Assembly (NCBI RefSeq): GCF_005239225.2
Contig: NC_133287.1
Span: 19,658,519 to 19,722,518, forward strand
Length of the DNA stretch: 64,000 nucleotides
Direction of reading: 5' to 3'
Source of the DNA: Populus alba
Taxonomy: Eukaryota > Streptophyta > Magnoliopsida > Malpighiales > Salicaceae
Shown here: in pieces, positions 1 to 11,872 of the stretch
How the letters are laid out: the number at the start of each line of letters is the position of its first letter
Numbering within the stretch: position 1 is the stretch's first letter
Notes under the pieces: model-generated
What the model was told of the DNA's origin: nothing
Seen by the model: the letters and a program-made list of their open reading frames with translations, nothing else
The model's database searches: none
Translations under genes and position numbers: made by a program

Positions 1-1140
1 AATGATTTATTCTAAAAACTATGTTATATATTTACTAGTCATCCAAATTATTTGTGAACCTATTAAATACATTAGCTTCTATACTGTTTAATTTGCAAAT
101 CAAGTTAGATAAGGAAACAGATTGATAGATTCCAAAATTATTCGATTTAATGATATTGTTAAAAAATCTTTATATTCTTAATATTTTTAAATTTTTTAGA
201 AATATATTTCGACCTCCAACAAAGCACTAACGAATGTACTCGTTTAGTATCCTAAACGAAAACAATTGTAGTGGTCAAATAAATCAGTTACTTCACACTT
301 ATCCAGCGTCGTCCTTTTTTTTTCTTGCTAGAGTACAATTATGCTGACGAGCTTGATTTAAGTTTTGTTTGGTTTTATGTTTTAATTATATTTTAAATTA
401 TTTTAAAATTTTATATTTTTTAATACTTGAATTATTATTATTTTAGATGATTTTGATATACTAATATTAAAAATAATTTTTTTTAAAAAATATTATTTTA
501 ATATATTTTAAAATAAAAAATATTTTTAAATAATAATGTCTACCACACTTCTAAATATCCTTTTAATAAAAAAGAATTTTGTATGAATTATAATGTTTTT
601 TTATGCATTTTGTGTGCGAGGTACATGGATTGAGTGTTTGTTAGATAGTTTTTCCGCTTGTAATTTTAAAAGAACTACAAGTTATATTTTTTTTTCATAA
701 CTAAAATTTTTAAAAAGAGTGTTCACTAAAATCCATATAAAAGTATCGTGTATAATAATTAGTAGAATATTTTTAAAATTATAATCCGGATACACCTTAC
801 TACATCACTAAACAGACGCGAGTTGCATGAACGAGTCCATAATTACAGGTTCTATTTTATTTATTGATTTATTTATTTTAACCGCTGGGTTCTACTTGAA
901 CTTCCACCATCTTGGGTTTGAACTTTAAATGAATTCATGGAGCCAAGAATATTTGAGTTTTAATAAACATGACACGATACTGTGTTGAGAACTCGAAGCT
1001 GTCATGAACACACGAGTCAAAATACATAAAAAGGAAAAAGGTTTCTGTGGGCTCTGTGAGGCATCATTTCTCTGCTTAAAGTGATGAATGGAAGCATCGG
1101 GACCTTCCATGTTCGAGAAAGCCTACGGGTGATGATGGAC
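1..1140. other. A/T-rich intergenic DNA
   Basis: No gene can be supported here. The stretch is A/T-rich, and about 445-545 carries a copy, in minus orientation, of the dispersed A/T-rich repeat seen throughout the window. Short open frames exist but have no recognisable domain and no coding-like composition. Confidence 0.5.
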
Positions 1141-1160
1141 TGGGTTTCTAATTAAAGAAG

Positions 1161-1266
1161 CTTGCGAAAGATCTGTCAGAGGCCATGGTTGAAGATACGA
1201 CTGAGCTCCGGCACAGTTTCTTGAGCTCCAACTTGCGAAAAATCTGTCAGAGGCCATGGCTGAAGA
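1161..1266 (+). repeat. Direct repeat of 35 bp, two copies 71 bp apart
   Basis: Positions 1161-1195 and 1232-1266 match at 33 of 35 bases. Both copies include the stretch CTGTCAGAGGCCATGG. The repeat lies beside the coding relic at 1412-1597 and could be a local duplication within a decaying transcribed region. No function can be assigned. Confidence 0.75.
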
Positions 1267-1411
1267 GGTTATAGTGCTCAACAGAAGCAGGTGATCATAT
1301 CAGGATCTCAGATGAACTGGCTCACAGAAAAAAACTAATCCTACCCTCGATCTCTGTCCATGGAGGGAGGGAACAATTAATATTCAGCAGGAAAAAAATG
1401 TCAGACATGAC

Positions 1412-1597
1412 TCATGCGATCACAGTAACCTTGTCTGCAAACTGCATGCCACCATAAATATTGTTGGCAAAGCGCACACCAGCAATGAAAGCCACCGCAA
1501 CAGGCGGACCTGTTTTGCTGGAGGTGATGCTTCAGCCAGACGCTCCACTGATGACTTGGTGACTAGTAGTGGAAGACACAGCAAGAAACACACCTGA
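1412..1597 (-). pseudogene. Unidentified coding relic with one internal stop
   Basis: Read on the minus strand, 62 codons run to a TGA at 1412-1414 with a single internal TGA about one third of the way in. The last part reads GPPVAVAFIAGVRFANNIYG and then GMQFADKVTVIA before the stop. Its composition is protein-like (Gly/Ala/Val-rich, with VAFIAGVRFANN), unlike the surrounding A/T-rich spacer. I do not recognise the family. The ACAG just before the GPP codons could be an old splice acceptor. A 3' exon relic or retrocopy fragment is the simplest reading; chance is possible but less likely given the local composition. Confidence 0.4.
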
Positions 1598-1599
1598 CG

Positions 1600-2136
1600 A
1601 ACAAAGCATAATATCGGATGAATATATTATTTAAAAATAAATTTAAATCAAATTTTAAAAATTGAAATTGAAAGTAAAATGAAAATGTGATCTTCAATAA
1701 AGAATTTGGATGCTATTAATATATTAAACCTTTATTTTGTGAATCATGAAACTTGAATAAACAATGGATGATAGTAATTTATAAAGCATAGCTTTTTATA
1801 AAAGGTAATTTTCTTTCGTTTTTTACTCCGTGATGTCTTGTTAAAGCACATAAATGGAATATAATGTACTTTTAAGTGTTGTTCGGGACGGGGATCAAAG
1901 AACATTTTATAAAAAATTAATTTTTTTATATATTTTTAGATTGTAAAGATAAAAAAATAATATTATTTTAATATATTTTAAAATAAAAAACAGTTTAAAA
2001 AACAATATGAAAATTTAATTGGGAATATTTAAAGTATCTAGTCGAAATAAAAAGATATCCGAGGAGTCAATGGAGACAGGATCCAAAGGTGCAGGAGACT
2101 TTTGAGGTTGGCTCGAAAAGATTACAAAAACATAAA
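1600..2136. other. A/T-rich spacer with dispersed repeat fragment
   Basis: No gene is visible. About 1900-2000 is another minus-orientation copy of the A/T-rich dispersed repeat (ATATTATTTTAATATATTTT core). Confidence 0.5.
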
Positions 2137-2218
2137 CGTCGCCTGAGAGATTCGAACTCTCGCGGGGAAACCCCATGTACTTAGCAGGCACACGCCTTAA
2201 CCACTCGGCCAAAGCGAC
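2137..2218 (-). tRNA. tRNA-Ser (anticodon GCU)
   Basis: The minus strand folds as a class II tRNA of 82 nt. The acceptor strands GTCGCTT and AGGCGAC pair (one G-T) and a G discriminator sits at 2137. The D arm carries GGCCGAGTGG, the anticodon stem TGTGC/GTACA encloses loop CTGCTAA with anticodon GCT, a long variable arm follows, and the T arm carries GTTCGAATC. The GCU anticodon reads the serine codons AGC and AGU. Both internal promoter boxes (A box in the D arm, B box GTTCGAATC) are intact. A T5 run lies just downstream as a Pol III terminator, and CAA lies just upstream, as is usual for plant tRNA genes. No intron is seen. Confidence 0.95.
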
Positions 2219-2973
2219 TGTTGATGGTGACCCTATATATAAATATTTAAATAATAAATTTACTTCTTCTTTGACTTTTGCGAGACTACCCTACTTCAGA
2301 CGTACAGGGTAATATCTCGAACACCAAACTGGGACCCTGGAAGCAAATCCAGAGTGCTGCTTGATTTGCATTGTTTTCACCTAATCAATCCCCAAGGAGG
2401 CAGAGGCTCTAAAACTGCCTTGGGTTGCAGGAAGAAAAATGCCTCATCGTCAAAACCTATTCAATGCATGTACTCGAGAACATACAAATATGAACATCAA
2501 ACCGCAAAGACAAGAGAAACTAGGCAGGATCGAGGTTCTAACATGCAACATGAATTTTCTGATGTATTTCCAGTGCTTGACAATCTCACAAGACAATTCA
2601 CAGAGCTGTACATGTATATGCCTTAAAAGGGTGGCAAAAAAAAACGAAAAACAAAAAATAACTACTCCTTTTCTCTATGATAAATACATGATGTATGACA
2701 GCTCCATTCTAAATCTGGTGTAACATTTCTCTACAAGTCCAGATTTGGATTGGAGCATATGGCTTTTTGAAGGCGCTGTAAGACTTTCCATAACCCTGCG
2801 GCTTGAGAATTCCAAAAGGCTCCTCCTTGAAATGGTCAAAACAACTTTCAAAAGAAGAATACTTCAATAGGGACGAGAAGAAATTGCTTTCTGTTTTCCA
2901 TACGATTTGAAACCAATTATGTGATACAAAACTGTGATCCTCTTTGCACTGCCTTCTATGCATCAAATTACTA

Positions 2974-5900
2974 TCAAAACAAAGAGAAACTCTTCCAGTG
3001 TCTCGAATGGTGGGGACGGTGTGCTTGTTCAACTGATGCTCTAGGTGTTGGTCCAGTAATGTCGACAGCATGAGGTTGTGCATATGAGGATCGTGGAACA
3101 AGCTTGCACCCAATCTTCCTGGCAACCAAGCGAGGGGAACTAAGAGAGCTATGTGATTTAGTCACTCTCTTCATCTCTTGTTTTATTTTACTAAATTCTT
3201 CTTCAAGTTCCCCAACTCTAGACCTCATATTGTCCATATCTACCTTTAAAACCTGGTTCACTTGCACAACTGTTCTCCACCCATCCCTCTGTACAATCTG
3301 GCCAAACCTATCACTAGGAATGGGACCTGCAGGGGCACTTTCAGTGTCCATGGCATGTAGACAGCCAGCAAGAGCAGTTCTCAATTGCATCTGCTCAAAG
3401 AACAACACTTGAAGTGCAACTCTAAGTGGTAACCTCGCATTCTGGGAAGCATGGGCACAGGCATCAATGGAGAGCTTCTGGTAGTCAATGGTGTTGCAAA
3501 GTTCTTCCTTCTCTTTCTCTGATAGCCAAGGGTGTGCCTGGAAAATGCCACAAGTGATCAGAAAAATTTTGAAACATACAAGAAGGTTGTATAACAGAAG
3601 AAAATCCAATGATTTCAGACCTTGAAATATATATCCAGTGCTCTGTATAGCCCGTCATGCAATGGTCTTGAAGATTCTGGAAGGGCCTCTGCAAGAGATC
3701 GTATCTTTCTAGGTTTCAAATGTATGTCTGAAGCAACCTCTGCAATGTAGTTATCTATCAGTTTTGCAACCTTTCTTAAAGGTTCAGATGATGGAGATGT
3801 TTCTGGGTCCAATGATGATGGAGAAAACAACGTAATCCTGGATTCTGAAGCCATGAAATGATGAATGATCCTTTCCACACAGTCAACATTGTACAAGGTA
3901 TCAGAATCTGAATAGGCAGGAATAAGAAGACTATCCAGGGTCGCCACTTCCAGCTGCATCCCTACTCTCCTCTCTAGAGAGTCCTTGCACATTTGACTGA
4001 CACCCAGTATCAGAGCAACTCGAAGAAGTCCCAATAAAAAACGGCAAAAGGATTTCCCCTTTTTCTCCGGGATAAGTTTTTCAATGGTTTCTATCAAAAC
4101 CTTTTGATCAACAACAGCAGGTGTCAAACTAAAACTGGCAAATGTTCTTGTTTTCCGACTCTGTCCACTCTGCCACCTGCCCAGGCCCGGTAGGTACTTT
4201 CTGGCATAATACATAATTGCACCGACAAGAATTTCAGGCCTTATGCCTCTGGTTTCCATTGTATTTATCAATCTTTCAAACAAACCTACACTGAGGTATG
4301 ATATGTCCTCAAACCACCAGTCAGATTCTATGCTTTGGATTCTAGCCCCGGTGTTTATACCATTCCACAGGATGCTTCCACCAGGGCTCTGTAAGCTACC
4401 ATACATCATCATGGGCCATCCAAACAAACTAGGATCTGTGCATACCATCATGGATAGAGCACTCAAACATTTGCTTATAATCTGGAGCTTTTCAGCCCTT
4501 GCAATAACAGGATCGGAACTTTGAAGAGCCAGTATACAGTCTTTCCAGTTGTGAAGAACATTCTTGTGGAAGAAATTTTCAGACTTGGAAAACAAGTTAT
4601 CTTCTCCGTACTCATCTGTCATCTGAAGATAGTCTGCTGCACAATACACGATTACTATGTTTCTTGGTGTCAGTTCCACCCTTAATCCATAGCAAAACTT
4701 TACTGCAATCAAGAAAGTGTCTGGACCACCAGGGAAATCCTCAAATGCTGCGATGAATGCCTTTTCAGAGGATTCTTCACATATTCGTGCTATCTTCCCA
4801 CATTTTGACACCAGTGGAAACTGGACAAAAATATATTGTTACCAATATTTCTAAAATCCAACTTGACTAATATCATAAGCTCAACATTAAGAAAATCTTT
4901 GCACAAATAGGAAATACAGTGCAATATGATCACATCAAGCATAGATGGCACTGGATGATTTGATAAGATAATTAAATTCATACCAGGCATGGTGATTTTT
5001 TATTAATTTTTTCTTTAGAAAAATCTAACCAGATGGTTAAAAAGATGTAAACTAAAACTCCCAAGTTTTTTTTGTGCCACAATAGGCAATCTGTTCACAG
5101 GCTAAAGGATTATCTACCACATTTTCTCCATCCTGTGGTAATATAAATGGTTAGGGATTTTTATGAAAGGTATTTTGTGTCATAAACATAAAGCATATCG
5201 AAGTAAGGTCTCAAGGAAAATGAAGGCCCCACTAAAAGCAAATGATCCTAAGATATTTACAATACCAATTAATACCAAAAAACTGAATTGCACTCCTGAC
5301 CAAACACAATAATTCATTCCAAGCACTCTAATCATGATGACAATAAAAACTCACTCTTGCAAGCAATTACAATCTCCTCATGCTGCAGATGTGTTAAGTC
5401 CACATCAAGAACAAGATAACCAGACAAAAATAAAATTAATAATAGCAGAGGATAGAGACGTTTGACACTAAGAGCTCATCCGACTCGTATCCATCTTTAT
5501 GTTATATTCTTATCTGCCATTTACTCTCCTGGATACACTGCGGTATATTCTCTTCTCTTGAAAGAATCTCAGTCTCTGTTTTCTACACAGGTGTTTCTAA
5601 CATAGATTTTAGCTTCAAATCAAAACTGAGTTAAATGAGGGAAGTTTGGAAAAATGTTACTTCGCAAAATTGAGATCAAATTTTTGGGTTTCTCGATTCT
5701 CAACACAAGTCTGAGGAACAATTCATGGCAAAGGAGGTTTGATGGCAGAGCAGGAAGATAGGCAAAGGGGGGAGCAGCAAGAACTTCTCCTCCAAAGTGG
5801 CTGGAACTATTGAGAAAACTAGTGTAATGCGTTATCTTATTGAACAACACCGTGCTCCTCCTTGCCCTACTGTGCTCCTTCTTGCCCTACTCTAATCTTA

Positions 5901-7186
5901 GAGCTAGAAACTGCAATGTGATATATTTAGTCTTATGATTGCCGACTAACAGAATGGACCATTCTGTCAAACAAAACCCCTTAAACATCTTGATCACCGA
6001 CCAACCTATAATAGAAGCAATTTTGCTGAATTCAAAGAAAGAGAGGCCAAAAATTTGCAAACTGCAGCTGGTTAATTTGAAAGGCATCTAGGAAAGGGCC
6101 AGAGATTGACTACTTCTAAAATAGTTCCCCAGAAGTCCTTCCATTTTTCTTCCCTGGACTCATTGTAGGAATACATTTTAAGTCTCCTATCTTCCATTAA
6201 AAAAAAAAATTACAGATACAACTGCTTCAATGCACTCCATGCTCATTACAGAACGCCTCAGAGGCCACTTGAGAGTTTTTAAACCAACGGAAAATGTGAA
6301 AAGCTGAAAACTTTAGGATTTACTATCAAAACTCCAAGTATATAGGAGACGTGCAAAGAAATGGGACTTCGGTGAAGGATTCGATACACACATTGTACAC
6401 GACACATAAACTGAATTTACTACAGCATTTCATTACAAGAAAAAAATCTCTCAGCACTGGGAATCTACCAGCATTAAGTTTCATAGTTAAAAGAGTAAGT
6501 ACAATTAAGTGATCAGCATCAAACATATTTAGGTCAAAAACTCTAGCAGGAAAAGAGTAGACTACCACAATTTTACATAAAACATATATTAAGAATTCAA
6601 AATTATTAAAGGACGGGTTCACAAAACAACAAAACGAAGATGAATCAGTTACGGGTGTTCTTAAACCCTACAAGAAGGTAAATATCAGCCTACCTTATGA
6701 AGATGGAACTTTATATCATCCAAAACAACAGTGATATCACTTGGCAACCCTGCATTGCAGAACCTGCCAGACCCACCAAGAAATCATATTATCGGGCAAC
6801 CACACACACACTTGACACTCCTCTCCAACTCTGGAAATCAACCAAACCATCACCACCACGATCATTTTTTTTTTAAAAAAAACTTCTTTTTCTTTAAAAG
6901 CCCATGAATTACAATAGAAGGCATGATTAAAACAAAGAAAAAGAACCCATAATTCAAATTTCAATGCAGAGTTCTGGTAGCTGCACACCATCACAGCTTT
7001 AAAACAAAACAGATGACAAATGAACTAAGACTGAACACAACCAACAAAGAAAACTGTAAAATATCAGACCCTCCCAAGAAAAAAGAATTAAAATCTGGGA
7101 TTGAGAGATTATAAGAAATATAGTGAAGAAACATACCAGTCACTACCCTCTTTGTGAAAACCAGTAACTTTCCCTGCAGGGGCCAT
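2974..7186 (-). CDS. BTB/POZ and NPH3 domain protein (NRL family)
   Basis: Four coding exons: 7137-7186, 6694-6763, 3621-4820 and 2974-3537. All have GT-AG junctions and matching phase and give 627 aa, a normal NRL length. The N-terminus MAPAGKVTGFHKEGSDW is followed by a BTB domain (LPSDITVVLDDIKFHLHKFP, then FPGGPDTFLIAVKFCYG) and a long NPH3 domain containing DWWFEDISYLS, ERRVGMQLEVATLDSLLIP and LYRALDIYFKAHPWLSE. A coiled coil (roughly residues 535-575) precedes a basic tail ending HSRHWKSFSLF. NRL proteins act at the plasma membrane in blue-light, auxin and trafficking pathways, some as CUL3 substrate adaptors. The exact paralogue cannot be named here. The ATG lies in a short first exon, and the 1.87-kb second intron separates the BTB start from the rest. 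The last intron is short (83 bp). The 3' UTR probably extends to about 2.64 kb. Confidence 0.93.
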
Positions 7187-8960
7187 AACCAAGATAAAAG
7201 AGAAACAACACCCCTCCTTTTTTTTCTCTGTTCTTCCTTTTCAAACAAACAAAAATCTCAGTAGGGTAAAAAAGGAAAGGAATTTAAGGCAAATAACCAC
7301 AAAAACAGAAACATTCTTAATTACTTCATCTTCACGGTGTTAAAAAGGGAAAGAAAAAGAAAAGGGCAAAACAAAAACACAAGGGGGAGAATGGAGGGCA
7401 AGAGAGGTCTTAGGTGAGTCAAATGTGGTCGTGTTGGCAACATGAAAAACACTGGGCCTCTTTACAGCTAAGAAAAACACATGCAAGTTGAAGTTTCAAG
7501 AGATTAAAGTAGGTGTTGATGTGTTTTAAAAGGTGGAGAATTTTGCATGCCAAGTTAACAAGAAAACCACTAACAGCACGGACCATATAATAGGGAAAAA
7601 AAAAAGGAATTTTCAAGTTATGCGGTATTGTTAGGGTGATAAATGAGTTTGTTTTCAAGTTGCTATCTGCATGTCAAATAGTAGAAGAGACCAAGTGAGA
7701 ATTTTTTTTTTTTTTAAGAGGTTCATTGAACTTTACTTGTAGTCTTTCTTAAGATTGTGTTTGATTATAGAAAAAAAAAATATTTTTTTTTTATTTGTAT
7801 AGAAATGTACTTAATTGAAGAGACATAAATAAAAATATAAAATAAATAAATATTTTTTTACAATTTTAATCAAAAACAATATTGTTTTAATTTAAAAAAA
7901 AACATTTATGGTTAGCTCAATTTGACCATCTTATATATATATTCTAAAATTGTATTACTGACATATTTATTTGTTTTTATCTCTTCAATTAAATATATTC
8001 ATGTTATTATTATCTTTGTTTCTTAATTTCTCTCAAAATGATAATTAAAATAAAAGATGTGTGAAACATATCTTTTCTAGTTTGAAGAATCACAACGAAA
8101 GAAAATAAAATTACCAGAATTAGAATCTTGATTTACACGGTTGTTAGACTAAATCTATATGCAATTGTTTGTTAGACTAAATCTATATGCAATTGTGCAT
8201 GAAGAGATTTTTTTAAAAAAATATACATTATATATAACGTGAATAGTTAATCTGAAATGCAAGTTGTTAAAATCTTTTTTAGATTAATGTGGGTGTTCGG
8301 GTTAGCTTGTGTGTACCTCGACTAATTCCACGGGCCCTAAAATTAACAACCATATAAATCTTCAGTAATCATCATATAAGCACTTTAAAGTTTAAACTTA
8401 AAAACATAAAAAAACAAAACTCTTGGTTCAGGCTTTTTATCCAAGTTAAAATCTTGAGGTGGGACTAGGAGGAGGGATGTTAGAGAGACAGTCTGACCGT
8501 GAAAAGAGAAAAAATAAATGGCATGTGGCGACATATTAAAGGAATGCACAGATCACGACATGGTATAAAGAGTGGCAAGGTGAAAATGAAAACTTTTGTG
8601 ATGGAAAATGTTCGAGTAAGATTTGATGTTGGGCAAAGGAAATAAAACAAGGCACGAGATTCTTGGGGGTAAGGCAAGGACCAGGAGAGAAACAGAGAGA
8701 CAAGCGTAATGATAAGAGGCAATTTATGGTAAAACAAAAGGATGATGGTTTGTCTCGCGCTTTTTGTCGAACATTTTGCCTGCAATCCTCTAATTTACAT
8801 TGCCACAACCTCAATCATTTCACTTGATCATGATCATGATTAATTCTTGACTCTACACTTAGCTCTATAATTAAGGATTTAAAACCCGTATAGCACTATA
8901 ATCTACACACAAGGGAGTACTAAAACATGAATTGCCATATCACATGCACGGGTTACACAA
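7187..8960. other. Upstream region of the NPH3-type gene and A/T-rich spacer
   Basis: About 7187-7420 is probably the 5' leader and core promoter of the minus-strand NPH3-type gene, rich in purines on the plus strand. Beyond it, to 8960, I see only A/T-rich spacer with poly-A/T runs and a short tandem duplication at 8141-8195. Open frames near 8.5-8.8 kb have no recognisable domain. Confidence 0.4.
8141..8195 (+). repeat. Tandem duplication with 28-bp period
   Basis: A 27-bp sequence at 8141-8167 is repeated exactly at 8169-8195. It contains GTTAGACTAAATCTATATGC. An exact pair implies a recent slippage or small tandem duplication. No gene context. Confidence 0.85.
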
Positions 8961-11872
8961 TTGGATCTCAAATTCTCGGCCTGGAGAGAAAGTAGATGGC
9001 TTCCTGTGCTTTGCAAGGTTTGGTGAAGGGAGTAAGTGAGGTAAACATGGATCATTCGTCGACCAATGTAGTGGTTAGGCTATTATTGCTAGCCAGGTTG
9101 TCCGAGAACCAAACACTACAAGATAAGGAAGCTTTTTGCTGTGAACATAATCATAATCTCATGGAGGTGCACAGGCAAGGCACCTAATTCTCCCGGTCAT
9201 GCCTTCTTCCCCTATCGACTTCCGAGCCCCGAGCATTATAACTCCACGTGGAGACTAACTGGTTCGCGTTTTCGTGTTTTATTTTCTTTTTCTCTCGGAG
9301 ACAAAAAAAAGGTTAAAATTTCACATGCACGCTGTGTGCTGTTCAATTTGTTGAATAATTAATTTAATCACTAAAAACAATAAATCAAACTCATTAAATT
9401 TGCTTCGGTAAACAACATGAAAACACTGCCCATTTGAAAAAAAAATTATATTTTTGAATAAAAAAAAAAAAAAAACATTATTTTATTTTTGTAAAAAAAA
9501 TTAAATTAAATTTTGATTATGCTGAATCGGATCGTGAGCATAAGTTAAATCATTAGGTCTTAGTTAAATCAATTAACTCCAAGTTGACTTTTCTTTGATA
9601 CTGCCCTGTGTTTTTAGAAATGATTAATTTTTCTAATAACTAGTTATTTCACTTAAAGTTATAATTTTATTAATGCAAACAAAAGGAACAGCAATTGATT
9701 GATTTGACCATATATTATATACATGTCTCGGATTACCCTACTAGTACTCCATTATTCGAGATTGTTTATGTCACAGGCCCGATCCTAACTTTCCTCCCAA
9801 GCAACCTTCAACATGCCAGGAGGAGTGATTATTCGAGAGCAGGAGTTGATCATACGATCTCGAGTGCCACGGCCTTTTGAATTACCATCTCACCTATACT
9901 ATTCTCAGTTACACTCCGAGTTAACTTTGTTTGCGCATAGGCGTCTTGCCCGAATTCAGATTGTCAGTGCATGCGAGAAAACGGACAAGGAATTAACTCC
10001 TTAACGAAATTTCGGCCCAGTTAGCGATCGATTTTTGTCGAGTTGGCAGTCAAAGTTATGTATATTCGGAATGGTTCCTGTGCCTCGAAACTTCCAAAAA
10101 CATGCAGTCTTGTAACGATGTTGATGTCTTCAGCAAAAAATGTTCACGATATTGAGCTATCCTGAAACCGGACTTGAAATAGTTTTCTAATTACTTGCCT
10201 CTTCGTGGTGTCCTTATCTTCGACGGAGCAAAAAGATTCCGTGGCAACACTCTCTAGCTCTTGAGAGTTCTGTATACTCATCTCCTTTTCTTGGACTGGG
10301 CTACTTTAGTACACATGATGAAAGCATCATGCTAGCTTGCCTGTCTTTTTCGTGCCAACTAGGTATACAATTAATGTACTCAAATTTACTGGTGGAGGAA
10401 CCCCACTCTGACTCTGAGGTCCTGGCAAACCAAACCAAAGATGGTGCATGAAGATACAAAGCTGTTACAAGTCATTTTTCAGAAGGCAAAAATAAGAAAA
10501 TGTGCTTCAGACTCGCCCAGTGGTTTTTCAGGGGACATGCCGACAGAGAGAACTTGCACAAAAGGTTATCAGATGCTTGGCAAAAGCGTGCCGATAAAAG
10601 GAATCTTCAAGCAGTGTCACCTGTGTGACGGAAGGAAAGTGCTTTATACGACCTTTTTGTTTCCTTTCGGACAAGTGACTAAATAAAGCCAAGCCCCTCC
10701 AGTCTCTAATAATGGTAAAACCATCAAATCAGTCAAATTAAGGACCCTAATCCTCCCTTTAGAAATTAAAAAGAGAAGGGAGGGAGAGGCCCTAACGCTC
10801 ATAATACCGCAGACACCAGCATTGGCCAGGATAGAGACCCCTGATGAATGTATCGAAGACCTAATAATTAGATTATACTATATTATATTATGTTGCTTTT
10901 CTTTAAAATAAAATAAAATTGATAGGTGATAGGATGCTTGATGGACGTGGGAAAAGCAGGAAACCGCCTTCACAAGTCAATCCAACAGCTCGAAAGGCTT
11001 GGCCAGTCCGTGGAGCAGGTTCAAGCCCGAGTCCTGTAAGTCAACATGTATTTTTGAATCAGGATAAAACTGGCCCATACAAAGCCCATCGGGCTCTCCC
11101 CAAAGGCATACCCCCGCCCATATTACAGCCCGTTATTGAGTTCCTTTTTAAACTTTTGATTTTTTTCATTGAGTTTGTATGTTCTCTACTTGGAACAAGC
11201 CAATTTCCCTCTTAAATACACAATAGAATAAATAAAACAGATTGCTCTCGAAGAAATCCCATCTCACGTAAAGAAACACAAGGAAACATGATTCAGATGG
11301 AAGCTTCTTTACTAGTTTGCTCATCCTCTACAACACCACACGCGCTCTCTCCTGTCAACAAGGTATTTTGCATGGTGGACATATCCATGTCTAGAGTTGT
11401 GTGGCCAGGTTCCATGAATCCATTTGCTTTCTCTCTCTCTCTTTTATTCAACAAGATATTTGCATCGAAAAAAAGCATGTCATCGAATCATTCTACAGAC
11501 GCAAGCTCTGACAGGTCAGGATTTTGCAAACAAGGTAAAGAAGCTTACAAGATTGAATTAATAAATAATAATTTAAGAAACATAAGTTTGATCGGGTCAA
11601 CAAATTAATACAACACTTCCCTAGACCATGCTCAAAGTGACAAATTACAATGACACGGGCATAATTGCCCATCAGAATCTTCTCGAGGTTTAACATTTTG
11701 AAAACACATTCCTGAGCTACACTGAGCTACCGACACCAGAAAGCCAAAAATTGTAATGTATATCGAACCAACCATTATGATATACTTAAGATTGCCTTAA
11801 AAAGAATTGAAACACTTCGCTAATTACCAGCCCATCCAGGAATATCCCCTTCATCGTGTCTCATTTATTTCT
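8961..11872. other. Less A/T-rich spacer, no assigned gene
   Basis: Several short open frames occur (for example at 8996, 9813, 10441, 10919 and 11288 on the plus strand), but none shows a known domain or a convincing splice pattern. Parts of 9.7-11.1 kb are more GC-balanced than the spacer elsewhere, so an unannotated non-coding transcript or gene relic is possible. The stretch from about 11.6 to 11.87 kb is likely 3' UTR of the apiose/xylose synthase gene. Confidence 0.35.

Noticed and set aside
8480..8814. Two overlapping minus-strand frames of 92-101 codons
   Set aside because: They overlap in different phases and encode Leu/Phe/Cys-rich sequence expected from T/C-rich DNA; no domain.
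10919..11215. A 98-codon plus-strand frame
   Set aside because: No domain, and composition changes abruptly midway. The GCCC-rich part looks like repeat debris.
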